Source: Chryseobacterium sp. 36-9 (lineage in GTDB: Bacteria; Bacteroidota; Bacteroidia; Flavobacteriales; Weeksellaceae). Taken from it: a stretch of 64,000 bases of DNA. The stretch covers positions 99,602 through 163,601 of the forward strand of contig MKVE01000016.1 of assembly GCA_001898785.1 (NCBI GenBank), read 5' to 3'. Under the pieces are notes generated by a model that searched no databases, had not been told where the DNA came from, and was given only the letters and a program-made list of their open reading frames with translations. Below, piece after piece: positions 1 to 6,103 of this stretch (position 1 is the first letter of the stretch; every line of letters starts with the position of its first letter). Position numbers and translations under genes: made by a program.

Positions 1-124
1 TCACATCAAACAATGCGTCCAGATTGTCACCAAAATATTCCGGCAATTTCAATTTTGATTTCAGTTGTTCGTAAAAGTCTTCATAATCGCCAATGTCGAC
101 GAAATCTATATATATTTCTTTCAT
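1..124 (-). CDS. Barstar-family ribonuclease inhibitor (C-terminus beyond window)
   Basis: Only the first 41 codons are present, read from ATG at 124 on the minus strand and cut by the left edge. The visible peptide contains LPEYFGDNLDALFD, which matches the barstar segment LPEYYGENLDALWD. That segment carries the two aspartates (Asp35 and Asp39 in barstar) that bind the barnase active site; both are kept, with Phe in place of Trp38. No signal peptide is visible, as expected for a cytoplasmic inhibitor. The gene lies 69 nt downstream of the barnase-like gene on the same strand, so the two form a toxin/inhibitor pair, toxin first. Heptamer repeats fill the gap. Family assignment is strong; pairing with the neighbouring enzyme is inferred from order and homology. 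Confidence 0.85.
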   Translation of the reverse strand, partial: MKEIYIDFVDIGDYEDFYEQLKSKLKLPEYFGDNLDALFDV

Positions 125-126
125 TC

Positions 127-161
127 TAAGTTGATAGTTGTTGGTTGATAGTTGATGATTG
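127..161. repeat. Heptanucleotide-phased repeat between barnase and barstar genes
   Basis: Five consecutive 7-nt units on the plus strand: TAAGTTG, ATAGTTG, TTGGTTG, ATAGTTG, ATGATTG. On the coding strand they read as CAAC-led heptamers and occupy the space just upstream of the barstar start codon. Similar 7-nt phasing occurs at 19287-19362, 24501-24528 and 52020-52047. Confidence 0.7.
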
Positions 162-193
162 TCAGGCTGAGACTCTCGAAGCCTTCCCTATTT

Positions 194-733
194 TTATTGT
201 TTCTCAAACGATTGATAATGATTTTTCGTGAGCCAAACATCGCCATTTTTAGTAAAGACAATTCGGTCTGCTCCGCGGTTTCCGCAATCGTAATTAACGT
301 CTGCTTCGTAGTATTGTTCACCTTTCGGCAATTGTTTTTCACGATTACTGAATTGATCGCCTCCAATTGCCTTTCCCGGTAAAACGTCACAAAGATTTCC
401 TTTGGACGGATTCCAGCCTTGGCTTTTTGCTTCAGATTTTGTGATGTAAAAATCGGGTAATTTGTGATTGGATTTTACGTAAGCAATCACTTTGTCATCG
501 TCTGTTAATTCTTCTATCGAATTATCGTTGGACTGATTTTGATATTTTTTTTCAGGTTTTTTAGGCGAATCAGAATCTTCTTTTCCTGATTCATTATAAT
601 TATCTATATGCGTAGTTTCCTGAGCATATTGATTCCTCTTCTCAATTTTATAATTTGAAATCAGATACATTGTCAATATTCCGGCAAATGCTCCGATGAG
701 AAAGAAAAACAGGGTTTTCAGTTTTGGATTCAT
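194..733 (-). CDS. Barnase-family guanyl-preferring ribonuclease with N-terminal membrane anchor
   Basis: 179 residues. Residues about 88-179 form a microbial ribonuclease domain very close to barnase: HKLPDFYITKSEA, KGNLCDVLPGKAIGGD, YYEADVNYDCGNRGADRIVF and TKNHYQSF. Catalytic residues are all present: Glu143, Arg157 and His172 (barnase Glu73, Arg87, His102), plus Lys99 (Lys27) and Arg153 (Arg83). The N-terminus is a hydrophobic helix (about 6-26) followed by a polar, acidic linker of some 55 residues. It has no clear signal-peptidase site or lipobox, so the enzyme may be membrane-tethered on the periplasmic side instead of freely secreted. Cys115 and Cys150, absent from classical barnase, could form a disulphide, which fits export. 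The barstar-like gene follows directly. RNA cleavage is expected from the family; the target is unknown. Confidence 0.9.
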   Translation of the reverse strand: MNPKLKTLFFFLIGAFAGILTMYLISNYKIEKRNQYAQETTHIDNYNESGKEDSDSPKKPEKKYQNQSNDNSIEELTDDDKVIAYVKSNHKLPDFYITKSEAKSQGWNPSKGNLCDVLPGKAIGGDQFSNREKQLPKGEQYYEADVNYDCGNRGADRIVFTKNGDVWLTKNHYQSFEKQ

Positions 734-806
734 TGTGAAAAATTTCTATGCTAAAATAATGAAAACCTCGATTCTTAAAGAAGAAAAAACAAATTTTAAA
801 AAAAAA

Positions 807-835
807 TTGTGCTTAACCTAATTTTTCTATATTTG
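807..835 (+). promoter_or_regulatory. Bacteroidota-type promoter for acyl-CoA dehydrogenase gene
   Basis: TTG at 807-809 and TATATTTG at 828-835 are separated by 18 nt. This fits the flavobacterial -33 TTG / -7 TAnnTTTG consensus. The start codon lies 17 nt downstream. Confidence 0.65.
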
Positions 836-852
836 GGCACAAAGATAAAAAT

Positions 853-1992
853 ATGGAAACCCAAACTATGGACAACTTAAAAATGATAGCTGAAACGGCC
901 AAAGATTTCGCTGAAAAAAATATTCGCCCCAACATTATGGATTGGGACGAGAGCCAGACTTTTCCTGTAGAATTGTTTCATCAATTGGGAGAATTGGGCT
1001 TCATGGGAATTGTAATTCCCGAAGAATATGGCGGTTCTGGTCTTGGTTATCAGGAATATGTGACCATTTTGGACGAGATTTCCCAGGTTGATCCTTCTAT
1101 CGGATTATCCGTTGCAGCGCACAATTCACTTTGCACCAATCACATTTATGAATTCGGGAATGAAGAGCAGAGAAAAAAATGGCTTCCTAAACTAGCTTCT
1201 GGAAAAGTAATCGGTGCTTGGGGATTGACAGAACACAACACAGGTTCAGACTCTGGTGGAATGTCCACCACAGCTGTAAAAGACGGAGATGATTGGATTA
1301 TCAACGGTGCAAAAAACTTTATCACACACGCTATTTCCGGAGACATTGCAGTTGTAATGACAAGAACTGGAGAAAAAGGAGCAAAAAATAATTCCACCGC
1401 TTTTGTTTTGGAAAAAGGAATGGCTGGTTTTACTTCCGGGAAAAAAGAAAACAAACTAGGAATGCGTGCTTCCGAAACTGCTGAATTGATTTTCGATAAT
1501 GTTCGCGTTCCGGACTCTCATAGATTGGGGGAAGTTGGAAGTGGTTTTAAACAGGCAATGAAGATTTTGGATGGCGGTCGTATTTCTATCGCAGCTTTGA
1601 GTTTGGGAATTGCGAGAGGCGCATACAAAGCAGCTCTTAAATACGCTCAGGAAAGACATCAGTTCGGAAAATCGATTTCAAGTTTTCAGGCGGTTAACTT
1701 TATGTTAGCTGATATGGCAACAGAAATTGATGCTTCAGAATTACTAATCAGAAGAGCATCTGACCTGAAAAACGCCAAACAAAAAATGACACGCGAAGGC
1801 GCAATGGCAAAATTGTATGCTTCTGAAGCTTGCGTTAGGATTTCTAATAATGCGGTTCAAATCTTCGGTGGTTATGGTTACACGAAAGATTTCCCGGTTG
1901 AGAAATTCTACAGAGATTCTAAATTGTGTACCATTGGCGAAGGAACTTCTGAAATCCAAAGATTGGTGATTGGAAGAGATATTTGTGATTAG
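853..1992 (+). CDS. Acyl-CoA dehydrogenase
   Basis: 379 residues, the usual length for the family. It is an FAD-dependent enzyme that oxidises acyl-CoA to trans-2-enoyl-CoA in fatty acid or branched-chain amino acid breakdown, in the cytoplasm. Visible signatures are the substrate/FAD motif WGLTEHNTGSDSGGM, the FAD-binding RHQFGKSISSFQ and the C-terminal QIFGGYGYTKDFPVEKFYRD. The catalytic base is probably Glu363 in the IGEGTSEIQR motif. The gene stands alone with its own promoter and terminator. Chain-length specificity cannot be read from the sequence; short-chain or glutaryl-type enzymes are both possible. Confidence 0.93.
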   Translation: METQTMDNLKMIAETAKDFAEKNIRPNIMDWDESQTFPVELFHQLGELGFMGIVIPEEYGGSGLGYQEYVTILDEISQVDPSIGLSVAAHNSLCTNHIYEFGNEEQRKKWLPKLASGKVIGAWGLTEHNTGSDSGGMSTTAVKDGDDWIINGAKNFITHAISGDIAVVMTRTGEKGAKNNSTAFVLEKGMAGFTSGKKENKLGMRASETAELIFDNVRVPDSHRLGEVGSGFKQAMKILDGGRISIAALSLGIARGAYKAALKYAQERHQFGKSISSFQAVNFMLADMATEIDASELLIRRASDLKNAKQKMTREGAMAKLYASEACVRISNNAVQIFGGYGYTKDFPVEKFYRDSKLCTIGEGTSEIQRLVIGRDICD

Positions 1993-2022
1993 AATTTTAA
2001 ATAATTAGCAATTATAAGAATT

Positions 2023-2057
2023 AAACCCTTTCAGAATTTATAACTTTGAAAGGGTTT
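2023..2057 (+). terminator. Terminator overlapping the next gene's -7 box
   Basis: AAACCCTTTC and GAAAGGGTTT arms are followed by a short T run. The loop contains TAACTTTG (2041-2048), a match to the TAnnTTTG -7 promoter box for the following DUF1801 gene. Confidence 0.6.
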
Positions 2058-2072
2058 TTAAATTTAAACATA

Positions 2073-2465
2073 ATGAATCAGGACATCATTTCATACAATC
2101 AAAATCTTGAAATAGAAGACCAAAAGATTGTCGATATTCTTTCCGAAGAAATCTGCAAACATCTTTCAGAAGCAGAGAATAAAATCTGGCACGCTCATCC
2201 TGTTTGGTTTCTCGATGGAAATCCAATTGTTGGTTACAGCAAACAAAAGAAAGGAATTCGATTGATGTTTTGGAGTGGAAAAGATTTTGATGAAGAAAAG
2301 CTCAGTGTAGAAGGCAAAAAATTTCAGGATGCTTCTATTTTTTATAATGATTGGAATGAAATTAATAAAGAACATTTAAAGCGCTGGTTGGAAAAATCCG
2401 GAAAAATACAATGGGATTATAAAAATATTGTAAAACGAAAAGGTGTGTTGGAACGATTGAAGTAA
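2073..2465 (+). CDS. DUF1801 domain-containing protein
   Basis: 130 residues from ATG at 2073. An in-frame TTG at 2046 is rejected as the start because it lies inside the terminator stem and the -7 promoter box. The sequence fits the DUF1801 (YdhG-like) fold: an ENKIWHAHPVWFLDGNPIVGY core, then GIRLMFWSG and a C-terminal helix. Some members are annotated as possible iron chaperones, but function is not established. No signal peptide or membrane segment. It stands as a single gene between two hairpins. Confidence 0.7.
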   Translation: MNQDIISYNQNLEIEDQKIVDILSEEICKHLSEAENKIWHAHPVWFLDGNPIVGYSKQKKGIRLMFWSGKDFDEEKLSVEGKKFQDASIFYNDWNEINKEHLKRWLEKSGKIQWDYKNIVKRKGVLERLK

Positions 2466-2500
2466 TAAACATCAACTCAAAAACATTTTAATTTTATTAA

Positions 2501-2534
2501 ATGCTGTCTCCTTGGACGGCATTTTTTATATTTG
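2501..2534 (+). terminator. Terminator running into a TATATTTG -7 box
   Basis: ATGCTGTC and GACGGCAT arms (one G-T pair) are followed by TTTTTT and at once by TATATTTG at 2527-2534. The hairpin probably ends the DUF1801 transcript and the -7 box starts the next one. Confidence 0.5.
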
Positions 2535-2552
2535 TTAAAATTTTAGAAAATA

Positions 2553-3020
2553 ATGGATAAATTAGATAGCCTGAATCAGGTAGCCGAATTTCACAAAACC
2601 TTCAACGCCCCAATTCTTGACACGCCGCAGATTCCTTCAAAAGAACGTGCAGATTTGAGAGTCAGTCTTTTGCAGGAGGAATTGGACGAGCTGAAAAAAG
2701 CCATCGAAGACAATGATTTGGTAGAAGTGGCCGATGCACTTTGTGATTTGCAGTATGTTTTGAGCGGTGCTGTTTTGGAGTTTGGTTTGGGAGAAAAATT
2801 TGTGGAATTGTTTAATGAAGTTCAGCGTTCTAATATGTCCAAAGCTTGTGATAATGAAATTCAGGCGCAGGAAACTGTAGAATTTTATAAAGCCAAAGGA
2901 ACCGATGCTTATTACGAAAAATCTGGTAACAAATACAATGTTCACAGGGTTGCAGACAACAAAGTTCTGAAGAACAAATATTACTCTGCAGCTGATTTGA
3001 AAGACATCATTAATAAGTAA
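2553..3020 (+). CDS. MazG-like nucleoside triphosphate pyrophosphohydrolase family protein
   Basis: 155 residues, cytoplasmic. The N-terminal 100 residues match the all-alpha NTP pyrophosphohydrolase (PRA-PH/MazG-like) fold. The acidic metal-binding motifs are LLQEELDELKKA (residues about 39-50) and EVADALCDLQYV (about 57-68). Such enzymes hydrolyse a nucleotide triphosphate to the monophosphate and pyrophosphate, often to clear abnormal nucleotides; the substrate here is unknown. The C-terminal part (KAKGTDAYYEKSGNKYNVHR onward) is typical of stand-alone members. The neighbours do not suggest a histidine pathway, so HisE is unlikely. Confidence 0.8.
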   Translation: MDKLDSLNQVAEFHKTFNAPILDTPQIPSKERADLRVSLLQEELDELKKAIEDNDLVEVADALCDLQYVLSGAVLEFGLGEKFVELFNEVQRSNMSKACDNEIQAQETVEFYKAKGTDAYYEKSGNKYNVHRVADNKVLKNKYYSAADLKDIINK

Positions 3021-3030
3021 TCACAATAAA

Positions 3031-3122
3031 CACAAAGATTTCACCAGGCTCACAAATGAAATTATTAAGTTTTGAAATTGTGCTCTTTGTGCAAAAACTT
3101 CGTGAATCTTGTGGTTAAAAAA
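3031..3122. repeat. CACAAAG-type dispersed intergenic element, copy 1
   Basis: The gap holds CACAAAGATTTC (3031-3042) and GAAATTATTAA (3058-3068). Both strings recur in the same order at 24173-24199. The right side (GTGCTCTTTGTGC, then CTTCGTGAATCTTGTGG) is partly complementary to the left, giving an imperfect palindrome. Confidence 0.45.
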
Positions 3123-3131
3123 CAAAACATA

Positions 3132-3674
3132 ATGAGAAAAATCTCAATATTATTAGGCATCATTGCCTTGACAACGGTTAATTCCTGTGCGGAAAGAGTG
3201 ATTGTCAACCGAGAAGTAGAATCCAAAAACGACGGAAAAATGTTGCTCGGAACGCAGACGCTTGACCAGTTTAGAAAAGAGCCGTTCAAAACCTGGTTTG
3301 ATGAAGAATATAACCGTTATCAGGTTGACCAAACGGGCTTAGCAGAATTAAAAAAAGAAAAACTCAATTCTTACAGTCTGGTAGTTTTTGTTGGAAGCTG
3401 GTGCGAAGACAGCCACAGAGAATTCCCAAGATTGATTAAGATTTTGGACGCGTTGAAATACAATACCGGCAAAATGCAGATCATCGCTGTGAATCGCAAA
3501 AAAGAATCCCCTGCTGGTGAAGAAGGATTGTATAATATCACGCGCGTTCCAACGATAATTGTCAAAAAATACGGCAAAGAAATCGGAAGGATTACAGAAA
3601 TGCCGGAAACAGGCTATTTGGAAAGAGATTTGCTAAACATTCTGAAAAAAGACAATTCAAGTTTGTTTAAATAA
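3132..3674 (+). CDS. Thioredoxin-like lipoprotein
   Basis: 180 residues from ATG at 3132. This start gives a clean lipoprotein signal (MRKISILLGIIALTTVNSC, lipobox Cys19); an in-frame upstream start at 3072 would bury it. The mature part has a thioredoxin fold: SLVVFVGSWCEDSHREFPRL with a WCxxS half-motif (one Cys only), a beta strand IIAVNRKK, and the cis-Pro segment RVPTIIV. With a single active-site Cys it is unlikely to be a classical disulphide oxidoreductase and may act as a monothiol reductase or a binding protein in the periplasm. No partner gene is evident. Confidence 0.75.
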   Translation: MRKISILLGIIALTTVNSCAERVIVNREVESKNDGKMLLGTQTLDQFRKEPFKTWFDEEYNRYQVDQTGLAELKKEKLNSYSLVVFVGSWCEDSHREFPRLIKILDALKYNTGKMQIIAVNRKKESPAGEEGLYNITRVPTIIVKKYGKEIGRITEMPETGYLERDLLNILKKDNSSLFK

Positions 3675-3677
3675 TAA

Positions 3678-3751
3678 TTTGGGCAGCTTTATCCGCCTTC
3701 CACTCCCGCTACCTCGCCAAAGGCGGGTGAGCTCCGTTCAAGTCGGGCTGC
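3678..3751. repeat. GGGCAGC...GCTGC dispersed palindromic element, copy 1
   Basis: The element runs from TTTGGGCAGC to CAAGTCGGGCTGC, with CCGCCTTCCACTCCC inside. It is the inverse orientation of the element at 24383-24490. Its inner hairpin (CTCGCC-AAA-GGCGGGTGAG) differs from that copy. It is GC-richer than its surroundings. Confidence 0.7.
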
Positions 3752-3792
3752 AACAATTCAACGTTTAAACATTGCTGATAAATTCTAAATCA

Positions 3793-4404
3793 ATGAATAA
3801 ATATACAGGTTTACTTTCCTTTATTTTCGGGATTATTCTCACGGTTTTTGTTTTCTTGTCGTGGAGAAGTTGCAACAAAAAAGACGAAGCGGCTTTGGTC
3901 AATCAGGATTATTATTTGATTACGAATCAAATCCAGAAAATGAACAAAATGGTCGTTCTAGAGCAGGATTTTTCTAGTTTTCAAACACATAAAAGTTCAG
4001 CAGCAAGTATTGCAGGATTCGATATTTTACCAAGAGAAATGGTTCTTTATACGACTGCAAAAGCTCAGGTTTCCTACGATTTGAAAAAAATGAAAATCGA
4101 TGTGGACACGGTCAACAAAAAGGTTATTATTGATGAGCTGCCGCAGCCGGAAATTAAGATTTTCCCGGATGTGAAAATTCATTTTATGGATGATTATGCG
4201 GTTAATAGATTCAAGCAAAGCGATATCAACGGCATTATGGAATCCGCTAAGAAAAATATGACAAAAAGCGTTAATCAGGAACAACTGAAACAGGAAAGCA
4301 AAAAACAACTGAAAGAAAATCTTAACGAAATTTTTATTTTGGCAAAAGCCTTGCATTATTCGATAGAAGACAAAACAAACACGTTCTCTTCTAAAGAATT
4401 ATAA
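3793..4404 (+). CDS. DUF4230 domain-containing membrane-anchored protein
   Basis: 203 residues from ATG at 3793; an in-frame TTG at 3772 is less likely. A single N-terminal membrane helix (about 6-24) is followed by a periplasmic DUF4230-type domain: VVLEQDFSSF, a strand with TTAKAQVSYDL, then VIIDELPQPEI and a helical C-terminus rich in Lys, Gln and Glu. The function of DUF4230 proteins is not known. It is 12 nt upstream of a small hydrophilic gene, so the two are probably co-transcribed. Confidence 0.65.
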   Translation: MNKYTGLLSFIFGIILTVFVFLSWRSCNKKDEAALVNQDYYLITNQIQKMNKMVVLEQDFSSFQTHKSSAASIAGFDILPREMVLYTTAKAQVSYDLKKMKIDVDTVNKKVIIDELPQPEIKIFPDVKIHFMDDYAVNRFKQSDINGIMESAKKNMTKSVNQEQLKQESKKQLKENLNEIFILAKALHYSIEDKTNTFSSKEL

Positions 4405-4416
4405 AAAATTACCGTT

Positions 4417-4596
4417 ATGAATCCTGATAAAAAGACTGAAAACAACAATTCTGCCGAGAACAAAAAGCAGAATGAAGATTTCAAAAATATCCCTGCTGCA
4501 TCTGACAAAAAAAATCCACCTGACATCGACAAAAATGATGTGGATAAAAGTTCGAAAATTAACAAGGACGGAAAAACAGACAACACCGATGAATAA
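4417..4596 (+). CDS. 59-residue hydrophilic, probably disordered protein
   Basis: An open frame starts with ATG 12 nt after the DUF4230 stop codon and ends at TAA 4594-4596. The product (MNPDKKTENNNSAENKKQNE at its start) is almost entirely Lys, Asp, Glu, Asn and Ser with no hydrophobic core, signal peptide or Cys. It resembles small flavobacterial hydrophilic proteins that are predicted to be disordered. A terminator follows 23 nt later. Reality as a gene is supported by spacing, the ATG and the terminator, not by a recognised family. Confidence 0.5.
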   Translation: MNPDKKTENNNSAENKKQNEDFKNIPAASDKKNPPDIDKNDVDKSSKINKDGKTDNTDE

Positions 4597-4618
4597 CAAG
4601 ATTCGGAAAAAACGCAAG

Positions 4619-4650
4619 TAATCCTTTCAAAATTTGAAAGGATTTTCTTT
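4619..4650 (+). terminator. Rho-independent terminator
   Basis: AATCCTTTC-AAAATTT-GAAAGGATT stem-loop followed by a T-rich run, 23 nt after the small hydrophilic gene. Confidence 0.75.
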
Positions 4651-4754
4651 TTTGTTTAAGAAATAAAGCTTACATTTAATACTGAAAATCAAAAGTTTAC
4701 TAATTATGGTTTTCACTGTGTTTTAAAGTTCTGTTTCACCAAAAATCATCAGTT

Positions 4755-5252
4755 ATGTCTTATCTTGTCATAGGGCTTTTCCCAAATCAGGTGGAAGTTG
4801 ACAAAGTCCTCTCAAAATTAGAAAGCGCAGGTTACTACGATTATAGTATTTCTCATTCCGAAAAAGAAATCCTTAATGACGTAGATATAGAAAAGAAAAA
4901 CGGATTCTGGAATTGGTTATTTGATGACAATCATCTTGACAGAGCCCGTTTCGAATACGCAAGTATCGACCACAACACGATAACCGTTCATTTGAAAACG
5001 GAACAGGACGCCCACATTGTAAGAGATATTCTTGACAACAATGGCGCAGTGAATGTTGAAGAAAAAACTCAGGATTATATGACTGAAAATTACTCTGTTT
5101 TTCCTAAGGAATATGTGATTTCTGAAAGTAAAAATGCAAAAATCATCGCCAAGGCAAAAAACAATCTGTTTTTTACTAACAATAGAAGGCATCATCTGCA
5201 CGAAAACTGGATTGCCGAAGAACCCGACGGATTGGGTTTTAAAATTAATTAA
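4755..5252 (+). CDS. Conserved hypothetical protein, tandem paralogue A
   Basis: 165 residues, soluble. Residues 1-35 (SYLVIGLFPNQVEVDKVLSK, then LESAGYYDYSI) have the beta-alpha-beta pattern seen at the N-terminus of YflT/general-stress-17M-like proteins. A conserved middle, NGFWNWLFDD...RFEYASIDHNTITVH, is shared with the next gene. Near the C-terminus ISESKNAKIIAKAKNNLFF is also shared. Function is unknown; a role in stress is only suggested by the weak N-terminal resemblance. It has its own terminator, so the pair is two single-gene units, not an operon. Confidence 0.6.
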   Translation: MSYLVIGLFPNQVEVDKVLSKLESAGYYDYSISHSEKEILNDVDIEKKNGFWNWLFDDNHLDRARFEYASIDHNTITVHLKTEQDAHIVRDILDNNGAVNVEEKTQDYMTENYSVFPKEYVISESKNAKIIAKAKNNLFFTNNRRHHLHENWIAEEPDGLGFKIN

Positions 5253-5289
5253 ACTATTATTCCAAACTAACGGTTTTTTAAAATTTGTA

Positions 5290-5317
5290 TAGCCTTCTAA
5301 TTTTTGGAAGGCTTTTT
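5290..5317 (+). terminator. Rho-independent terminator
   Basis: AGCCTTC-TAATTTTTG-GAAGGCT stem followed by TTTT, downstream of paralogue A. Confidence 0.75.
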
Positions 5318-5455
5318 CATATAGAAATCAGGGGTTTTAACCAAGACATTTTTAGGTTTAATTATTAAAAATTTGTTAAAATCTATTCAATCTACTTTTC
5401 TGCCACAATTTTTGTTTGATTTAGACAAATATGTTTAACACCAAAAAATATTATT

Positions 5456-5950
5456 ATGTCTTACACTGTTTTTGGACTATTCCCCAATGAAAAGGAATGC
5501 AATGATGTCCTTACCAAATTAGAAAATGCGGGATTTTATGATTATACGATCTCTCATACAGAAAAAGAAGCACTGGAAAGTGTGGATAACAAAAAGAAAG
5601 GATTTTGGCATTGGCTTTTTGACAACAGCACTTTGGAACAAGACCGTTACGAATACGCTAGCGTTGATAGTGATACCGTAACGGTTTATGTTGACAACGA
5701 AGATGATGCAAACGCTGTGAAAAACATTTTGGATGAAAACGGCGCCATCGACATCGAAGAAAAAACCAGAGATTATATTTCGGGAAAGTACGCAGACACC
5801 CACCACGAATATCCGATCTCCGAAAGCAAAAGAGCAAGAATTATCGCTAAGGCTAAAAATGATCTATACTTCACAGACGAGAGACAGGCGGCTTATACTC
5901 CGGAAAAAGGGATGTCTGACGAGATGGATTCGCAAGGTAAAAAAGATTAA
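5456..5950 (+). CDS. Conserved hypothetical protein, tandem paralogue B
   Basis: 164 residues, colinear with the gene at 4755 over its whole length and identical at roughly half of the positions by eye. Shared blocks are GLFPN, GFYDYTISHTEKEA, GFWHWLFDN, YEYASVDSDTVTVY, ILDENGAI, EEKTRDY and SESKRARIIAKAKNDLYF. The C-terminal 20 residues differ completely. No membrane segment or known catalytic motif is seen. It clearly arose by tandem duplication. Function is unknown. Confidence 0.6.
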   Translation: MSYTVFGLFPNEKECNDVLTKLENAGFYDYTISHTEKEALESVDNKKKGFWHWLFDNSTLEQDRYEYASVDSDTVTVYVDNEDDANAVKNILDENGAIDIEEKTRDYISGKYADTHHEYPISESKRARIIAKAKNDLYFTDERQAAYTPEKGMSDEMDSQGKKD

Positions 5951-5985
5951 AAACCATACATCCTGATATATAACTTTACATAGTG

Positions 5986-6018
5986 ATAAGGACTGAGATT
6001 TTTCAGTCCTTATTTTTT
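5986..6018 (+). terminator. Rho-independent terminator
   Basis: ATAAGGACTGA-GATTT-TTCAGTCCTTAT stem followed by TTTTT, after paralogue B. Confidence 0.8.
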
Positions 6019-6073
6019 GTAATTAATTAACTTAAATGCAAAATTATCTCGTGTCCTATTTCCTGAAATTTCG

Positions 6074-6081
6074 TAAATTTG
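6074..6081 (+). promoter_or_regulatory. TAnnTTTG -7 box upstream of thrS
   Basis: TAAATTTG lies 22 nt before the thrS start codon. No good TTG -33 element is seen at the usual distance. Confidence 0.45.
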
Positions 6082-6103
6082 CAAACATTATTTTTAAACC
6101 ATT

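Noticed and set aside
157..187. AGGCT...AGCCT hairpin as a terminator for the barnase gene
   Set aside because: On the minus strand no T run follows it; it is more likely a fragment of a dispersed repeat.
1456..1659. Antisense frames inside the acyl-CoA dehydrogenase and other housekeeping genes
   Set aside because: They have no recognisable product or promoter and lie opposite strongly conserved coding sequence; they are shadow frames.
2046..2072. TTG start for the DUF1801 gene
   Set aside because: It lies inside the terminator stem and the TAACTTTG promoter box; ATG 2073 is better.
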